A stretch of 9,686 nt of DNA from DASUSF01 sp036375275 (GTDB lineage Bacteria; Pseudomonadota; Alphaproteobacteria; Geminicoccales; Geminicoccaceae). Shown here one piece after another: positions 6,128 through 9,686 of this stretch. The notes beneath the pieces are model-generated. The model searched no databases. It was not told the DNA's origin and worked only from the letters and a program-made list of their open reading frames with translations. The DNA is taken from contig DASUSF010000245.1 in NCBI GenBank assembly GCA_036375275.1, forward strand, positions 1 to 9,686, in the 5' to 3' direction. Numbering within the stretch: the first letter of the stretch is position 1; every line of letters begins with the position of its first letter. Both the position numbers and the translations under genes were made by a program.

Positions 6128-6874
6128 ATGCGCAAGCTCGCCCTCGGCGCCGCGCTCGTGGCGCTCGCTCCCGGCCTCGCCCTCGCCGGCGAGGAGGTGG
6201 TCTACGACGTCGACGGCCAGCCCTACGCCGGCTACTACGCCGCTCCGGAGAGTGATCCGAAGGGCCTGGTCCTGATCATCCACGACTGGGACGGTCTCGG
6301 CGACTACGAGGAGCAGCGGGCCGACATGCTCGCCGAGATGGGCTACGCCGCGTTCGCGGTCGACCTGTTCGGCCAGGGCAACCGCCCCGAAACCACCGAG
6401 GCCAGGCGGGCCGAGACCCGCAAGCTGTACGACGACCGCGACGCCATGCGCGCCCGCATCCTCACCGGGCTCGAGACCGCGCGCGAGCGGGTCGACCTGC
6501 CGGCGGTGGTCATGGGCTACTGCTTCGGCGGTGCGGCGACCCTGGAGCTCGCGCGCTCGGGCGAGGCCCCGGAGGTCACCGGCTACGCCAGCTTCCACGG
6601 CGGCCTCCAGACTCCCGAGGGCCAGTCCTGGGAGGGCGCCGACACGCCGCTCCTGGTCATGCACGGCGGCGCCGACACCTCGGTCACCATGGACCACGTC
6701 GCGACCCTCGCCGCCGAGCTCGAAACCGCCGGCACGCCCTACGAGATCCAGGTCTACTCCGGGGCGCCGCACGGCTTCACCGAGTTCGGCTCCGACCGCT
6801 ACCAGGAACGCGCCGACCAGGAGAGCTGGGAGGCCTTCTCCGACTTCCTCGCCGAGCAGTTCGGCAGCACCTGA
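6128..6874 (+). CDS. Secreted dienelactone hydrolase family protein
   Basis: A 248-residue alpha/beta-hydrolase of the dienelactone hydrolase family, with an N-terminal signal peptide (MRKLA, hydrophobic core, cleavage probably after ALA at residue 20). It is therefore predicted to act in the periplasm or outside the cell, unlike classical cytoplasmic dienelactone hydrolases. The Cys-Asp-His triad is visible: Cys132 in GYCFGG, Asp183 in HGGADTSV and His215 in APHGF, spaced much as in Pseudomonas DLH (Cys123, Asp171, His202). The HDWDGL segment (52-57) is also typical. True substrates of exported members are mostly unknown; ester or lactone hydrolysis is likely. The gene is on its own transcript or weakly linked to the preceding operon (103-base gap with a palindrome). 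A decayed copy of its 3' end lies at 7719-7818. Confidence 0.9.
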   Translation: MRKLALGAALVALAPGLALAGEEVVYDVDGQPYAGYYAAPESDPKGLVLIIHDWDGLGDYEEQRADMLAEMGYAAFAVDLFGQGNRPETTEARRAETRKLYDDRDAMRARILTGLETARERVDLPAVVMGYCFGGAATLELARSGEAPEVTGYASFHGGLQTPEGQSWEGADTPLLVMHGGADTSVTMDHVATLAAELETAGTPYEIQVYSGAPHGFTEFGSDRYQERADQESWEAFSDFLAEQFGST

Positions 6875-6890
6875 CCGGGCAGCCGCCCGG
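6875..6890 (+). terminator. Possible GC-rich terminator stem after the hydrolase gene
   Basis: CCGGGC (6875-6880) and GCCCGG (6885-6890) form a perfect 6-base stem with loop AGCC, starting right after the TGA stop. No T-run follows (CGGGTTC), so intrinsic termination is uncertain. Confidence 0.35.
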
Positions 6891-6939
6891 CGGGTTCATC
6901 CGACCGGCCGGCCCGCCCGGCCGGCAGCGCCTCCCGTGG

Positions 6940-6966
6940 TCGCCGGGCTCGACCCGCGCGATGCAG
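6940..6966. repeat. Partial copy of the window-end palindromic element
   Basis: Sixteen bases (6940-6955) are identical to 9593-9608, the left hairpin of the element at the window end. The similarity continues with a two-base insertion to CGATGCAG (6959-6966). The second arm is thus imperfect. This appears to be a solitary, degenerate half-element located between the hydrolase gene and hicA. Confidence 0.65.
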
Positions 6967-7009
6967 AGGTGGCCAAACGCTGCGATCCGGCCATCCCACG
7001 CTGGCGCCG

Positions 7010-7025
7010 AGGACACTTATGTCCT
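7010..7025. promoter_or_regulatory. Palindrome upstream of hicA, candidate HicB operator
   Basis: AGGACA-CTTA-TGTCCT is a perfect 6+6 inverted repeat with a 4-base spacer. It ends 12 bases before the hicA ATG. Antitoxins of the HicB family usually repress their own promoter through palindromes in this place, and the HTH in this HicB would suit that role. The A/T-rich centre (ACTTAT) may also serve as a -10 element, but no convincing -35 was found. Confidence 0.55.
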
Positions 7026-7037
7026 ACCCTCCTGGCG

Positions 7038-7238
7038 ATGAAGGGGCGGCAGCTGATCCGGAGGCTGGCGGCCGCAGGCGTCGAGATCATCGAGAGTCGG
7101 GGCAAGGGCGGGCATGTCGTGGCGCGCCACGCCGGCCGGCAGACCACCATCCCGACGCACGGCAGTCGCGACATCGGGCCGAACTTCATCCGCGAGATCT
7201 GCAAGCAGCTCGGGCTCGACCCGAGGAAGATTCTCTAG
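7038..7238 (+). CDS. hicA: HicA-family toxin (mRNA interferase)
   Basis: A 66-residue HicA protein: a small dsRBD-like ribonuclease that cleaves mRNA and arrests growth when free of its antitoxin. Family features are MKGRQLIRRLAAAG at the N-terminus, then a RGKGGHVVARH segment holding the catalytic His (His26, in the position of the His of the usual G-S-H motif). TTIPTHG and an IREICKQLGL helix follow near the end. The length is typical. The ATG at 7038 gives a standard N-terminus, but no purine-rich ribosome-binding site precedes it (ACCCTCCTGGCG), so translation may be weak or leaderless, as can suit a toxin gene. The antitoxin starts 12 bases after the stop. The cassette lies between the hydrolase gene and a remnant of it. 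Confidence 0.9.
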   Translation: MKGRQLIRRLAAAGVEIIESRGKGGHVVARHAGRQTTIPTHGSRDIGPNFIREICKQLGLDPRKIL

Positions 7239-7250
7239 GAGCGACCCGCG

Positions 7251-7676
7251 TTGCGCTACCCGCTCGAGCTCGAACCCGACGACAACGGCACGATCGTCGC
7301 CCGCGTGATCGATGTCCCGGAGGCGATCACGGTCGGGCGGGACCAAGCGGACGCCCTGGATCAGGCGGCCGACGCGCTGCTGACCCTGTTCGCGCACCGG
7401 ATGGCCGAGGGCGAGGCGCTTCCTCTCCCGTCACCCCCGAAGCGGGGCCAGCCCTGCGCGACGCTGCCGGCCATCGTCGACGCCAAGATCGCGATCTACC
7501 GGGCGATGCGCGAGGCCGGCCTGCCCCAGACAGCGCTCGCCGAACGGCTCGGCTGCGATCCCCGCCAGGTGCGCCGCCTGCTCGACCTCGACCACGCCTC
7601 CCGCCTCGACCACCTCGAAGCCGCCCTCGCCGCGCTCGGCAAGCGCCTCGTGCTCGAGGTCCAGGACGCGGCGTAG
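7251..7676 (+). CDS. hicB: HicB-family antitoxin with C-terminal DNA-binding domain
   Basis: A 141-residue HicB antitoxin, which binds and neutralises HicA and usually represses the pair. The N-terminal half (residues ~1-60) shows the partial RNase-H-like HicB pattern: YPLELEPDDNG, DVPEAITVG and then ALDQAADALLTLF. The C-terminal part (~78-135) looks like a helix-turn-helix of the XRE type (AGLPQTALAERLGCDPRQVRRLLD), giving the longer HicB class that binds DNA. Translation starts at TTG 7251, supported by AGGAG (7237-7241) overlapping the hicA stop, nine bases upstream. Stop TAG is at 7674-7676. The frame stays open past the stop into the hydrolase remnant, which is probably chance. hicA is first and hicB second, the common order. 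Confidence 0.9.
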   Translation: MRYPLELEPDDNGTIVARVIDVPEAITVGRDQADALDQAADALLTLFAHRMAEGEALPLPSPPKRGQPCATLPAIVDAKIAIYRAMREAGLPQTALAERLGCDPRQVRRLLDLDHASRLDHLEAALAALGKRLVLEVQDAA

Positions 7677-7718
7677 CCCGTCCCGGACAGCGCGACCCCC
7701 GCGATCGAGCCCGGCAGA

Positions 7719-7818
7719 CCGCACGGCTTCACCGGGTTCGGCTCCGAGCGCTACCAGGAGCGCGCGGGCCAGGAGAGCTGGGAGGCCGTCTCCGACTTCC
7801 TCGTCGACCGGTTCGGCA
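7719..7818 (+). pseudogene. Decayed 3' fragment of a dienelactone hydrolase gene
   Basis: These 100 bases align without gaps to 6767-6866 of the intact hydrolase gene (constant offset of 952). By hand count there are 9 differences, 91% identity. They correspond to residues 214-246, including the PHGF motif with the triad His. In that frame 26 of 33 residues are kept, and seven of the nine changes alter the amino acid, as expected for sequence no longer under selection. No start, nucleophile Cys motif or stop codon survives; the frame simply runs on. It is best read as the relic of a tandem duplicate or of a rearrangement around hicAB. Confidence 0.88.
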
Positions 7819-7833
7819 TGGGCAACGATCCGC

Positions 7834-7862
7834 TTGCGCGCGGACGGCGACGTGTCAGACTA
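7834..7862 (+). promoter_or_regulatory. Candidate sigma-70-like promoter for the LamG protein gene
   Basis: TTGCGC (7834-7839) and AGACTA (7857-7862) are separated by exactly 17 bases, about 50 bases upstream of the start codon. Both hexamers are poor matches to consensus, so this is a weak prediction that rests mainly on spacing and position just downstream of the pseudogene. Confidence 0.3.
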
Positions 7863-7912
7863 GGGGTTGAGCGCAAGGTCAGTCCGCGACCCAACGCGGC
7901 GGGGTGGAAGCC

Positions 7913-9559
7913 ATGTCCAGCAGGGCGTTCGTCTCGGCTCCGGTCCTTGTTGCCTTCATCCTTGCCCTCATCGCCGCCACGGCAGGCCCGTCGCCCGGCG
8001 CGCGGGCGGATCAGCCGGCCTTCACCTGGCAGGAGGGCCGCCACTTCGACGGGCGCTCCGAGCACGTCGTGGTGGCGCACGACCCGAAGTGGCTGCTCGC
8101 CGGCGGGACGCTGGTGCTCGATTTCACGGCCGATCGCCTGAAGGGCGTCCAGGGCCTGCTGTCCAAGGACGCGCGGGGGTTCGGCGACGGCGGCCACCTC
8201 GTCATCTGGCTCGACGAGGGCAGGCTCGTCGTGCGGCTGCAGGACCGGAAGAACGACCACCTCGTCCAGAGCCCCGCGAACGCGGTGAAGAAGGCGGTGC
8301 CGACCCGGTTGTCGCTCGCCTTCGGGCCGGGCGGGATGAAGCTCTTCCTCGACGGCACGGCGGTCGGCAGCAACCCGCATGCCGGCGGTCTCCAGGGCAA
8401 CCAGGAGCCGCTGGTGATCGGCGCCCGCGACTGGAAGAGCGAACCTCGTGCGGCCGACAACCTGGACGCGTTCTTCGCCGGCACGGTCGGTGGGCTCGCG
8501 CTCTACGACCGCGCCCTCGACGCGCCTGCGATCGCGGCCCTTGGCCCGGCCGGCACTGCGCTGGCGCAGGCGGCCGTCCCACCTGCCGGCGTGGCGCAGC
8601 CGGTAACCGGCGTCGCCCCCGCGACCAGCCCGCAGCCGCCGGGCGGCGCGGTCACCAGCGCACCGGTCGACCTCAAGCTGCCGCCCGAGGTCGTCACGCG
8701 CCCGGTGCAGCCGGTGATCGTCGAGACCGGCCCGACGATCACCGTCACGCCCGAGAAGCTGGACACCGGCTCCGTCGCCGATAACCTCGCCCTGCGTCCT
8801 CAGCAAGGCGTGGAGCTCCGCGGCGGGGCGCTGGGCCTGATCAAGCTGACCCGGCCGACCGAGGAGACCCCGGTCCTGCTGATGTTCGAGGACCGGGCGA
8901 AGAAGGCCGCGGGTTCAGAGGACATCGACGAGCAGCGGGCGGCCCTGTTCGTCGAGCTGGTCAAGACGGCCTTCAAGCCGCGGAAGTCGAACGAGGATCT
9001 GCGTGCGCTCGAGTGGTGGGCGACGGTCATGAAGCAGAAGCGGATCGACGCCGCCAGGGGCGCGCAGCAGGCGTACGCCGACTGGCAGCGGGGCACCGCC
9101 GGCCCGCGGCCGTCGAGAACCGACGTGCTGCTCGGCTTCGACAAGGACCCGCCCAGCTACGAGGCGCTGCTCGCGAGCGGCTTCGAGCGGGTCTCCGGCC
9201 TGGGAACCGCCGCCGCCAACCAGTCGTGGCGGAAGGCGCTGCAGCGGCTGGAGGCGGCCAGGGTCGAGCTGCAGAGCGCCGCCGGCGGCGACGTCGATGC
9301 GAAGGCGATCATCGACGGCGTGGTCACGACGCTCAGCCTGCTGAAGGACGGGTTCACCGGCTGGACCACCGTCGCCGGCACCGCCTACAGCATCGCATCG
9401 AGCCGCTGGGAGCAGGTCCAGGAGGCGGAGGGGCTGCCCGGCAAGCTGGACGGCTTCCTGAGCTTCGCGCGCGCCACGACCCCGAGCCTGACCGAGAGCC
9501 TCTACACCGAGGAGGGCGCCAAGCAGGCCTACGTCGCCCTGATCGAGACCACCCTTTAG
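7913..9559 (+). CDS. Secreted LamG/concanavalin A-like domain protein with unknown C-terminal half
   Basis: A 548-residue exported protein. A signal peptide spans residues ~1-32 (Arg4, hydrophobic 9-24, cleavage probably after GARA). Residues ~45-200 form a LamG-type jelly-roll (Laminin_G_3 class), with FDGRSEHVVV at its start, the GVQGLLSKDARGF-GDGGHLVIWL stretch, GGMKLFLDGT (140-149) and a closing GTVGGLALYDRAL (190-202). Such domains usually bind glycans or act in adhesion. A Pro/Ala/Val-rich linker (~205-275) follows. The C-terminal half (~325-548) is predicted mostly helical, with WWATVMKQKRIDAARG and a long amphipathic run, and matches nothing I recognise. The protein has no cysteine. 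ATG 7913 was chosen; GTG 7904 in the same frame would add only three residues before the signal peptide. A GGAAG at 7906-7910 is close to the ATG. Function is unknown. Confidence 0.8.
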   Translation: MSSRAFVSAPVLVAFILALIAATAGPSPGARADQPAFTWQEGRHFDGRSEHVVVAHDPKWLLAGGTLVLDFTADRLKGVQGLLSKDARGFGDGGHLVIWLDEGRLVVRLQDRKNDHLVQSPANAVKKAVPTRLSLAFGPGGMKLFLDGTAVGSNPHAGGLQGNQEPLVIGARDWKSEPRAADNLDAFFAGTVGGLALYDRALDAPAIAALGPAGTALAQAAVPPAGVAQPVTGVAPATSPQPPGGAVTSAPVDLKLPPEVVTRPVQPVIVETGPTITVTPEKLDTGSVADNLALRPQQGVELRGGALGLIKLTRPTEETPVLLMFEDRAKKAAGSEDIDEQRAALFVELVKTAFKPRKSNEDLRALEWWATVMKQKRIDAARGAQQAYADWQRGTAGPRPSRTDVLLGFDKDPPSYEALLASGFERVSGLGTAAANQSWRKALQRLEAARVELQSAAGGDVDAKAIIDGVVTTLSLLKDGFTGWTTVAGTAYSIASSRWEQVQEAEGLPGKLDGFLSFARATTPSLTESLYTEEGAKQAYVALIETTL

Positions 9560-9586
9560 CGGCAGAGACGCAGGCCCTTGATCCAT

Positions 9587-9686
9587 CTGTCATCGCCGGG
9601 CTCGACCCGGCGATCCAGACGGGCCGTCCTCGCGTGCCCCGGCGAGCGCCTCCGCTGGATGCCCGGGCCGAGCCCGGGCATCACAG
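9587..9686. repeat. Composite inverted palindromic intergenic element (two hairpins)
   Basis: The left 32 bases (9587-9618) hold a perfect 9-base stem (9592-9600 with 9606-9614, 5-base loop). The right 32 bases (9655-9686) hold a perfect 10-base stem (9658-9667 with 9673-9682, 5-base loop). The right half is an inverted copy of the left, matching at 26 of 32 positions. Four of the six differences are paired swaps that keep the stem base-paired. A 36-base centre separates them. The element starts 27 bases after the LamG protein stop and may continue past the window end. Similar CGCCGGGCT-GACCCGGCG repeats are, to my memory, widespread between genes in alphaproteobacteria. Confidence 0.85.

Noticed and set aside
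6870..7037. Insertion sequence boundary next to hicAB
   Set aside because: No transposase, terminal inverted repeats or target-site duplication could be found; only GC-rich palindromes and the hydrolase direct repeat are present.

Overview
The window is very GC-rich, with codon third positions almost entirely G or C. Genes are packed head to tail with 4-base or 1-base stop/start overlaps. The protein families and GC-rich palindromic intergenic elements suggest a high-GC alphaproteobacterium, probably near the Rhodospirillales or Geminicoccales. That placement is inference; no rRNA or marker gene is present. All supported genes are on the + strand.

Bases 1-4725 form one tightly coupled operon. 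It holds the 3' end of an ABC solute-binding protein gene, two MalF/MalG-type permeases, a MalK/UgpC-type ATPase, and a class III (CaiB/BaiF) CoA-transferase whose GTG start overlaps the ATPase stop. A 315-base gap (4726-5040) follows. It contains two long imperfect hairpins and a four-copy GGGTGA tandem repeat with G-quadruplex potential. After it come a MaoC-type hydratase (5041-5484) and a SnoaL/BaiE-like NTF2-fold protein (5509-6024). Together these genes look like uptake of a small carboxylic acid or carbohydrate acid, its activation by CoA transfer, and hydration/dehydration of the CoA ester. The substrate cannot be read from the sequence.

Bases 6025-7912 are an accessory patch. A dienelactone-hydrolase-family protein with a signal peptide (6128-6874) is followed by a HicA/HicB toxin-antitoxin pair (7038-7676) with a perfect palindrome just upstream of hicA. 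Downstream of hicB lies a 100-base fragment (7719-7818) that is 91% identical, by hand count and without gaps, to the 3' end of the hydrolase gene. The toxin-antitoxin cassette therefore sits between an intact gene and a decayed partial copy of it.

Bases 7913-9559 encode a secreted protein with a LamG/concanavalin-like domain, a Pro/Ala-rich linker and a helical C-terminal half that I do not recognise. The window ends in a 100-base palindromic element (9587-9686) made of two inverted hairpins that differ by compensatory base-pair swaps. Part of a related hairpin lies upstream of hicA.

No tRNA, rRNA, CRISPR array, insertion sequence or transposase was seen. The most unusual features are the transporter plus CoA-enzyme cluster, the structured leader upstream of the MaoC gene, the hydrolase remnant flanking hicAB, and the covarying terminal element.
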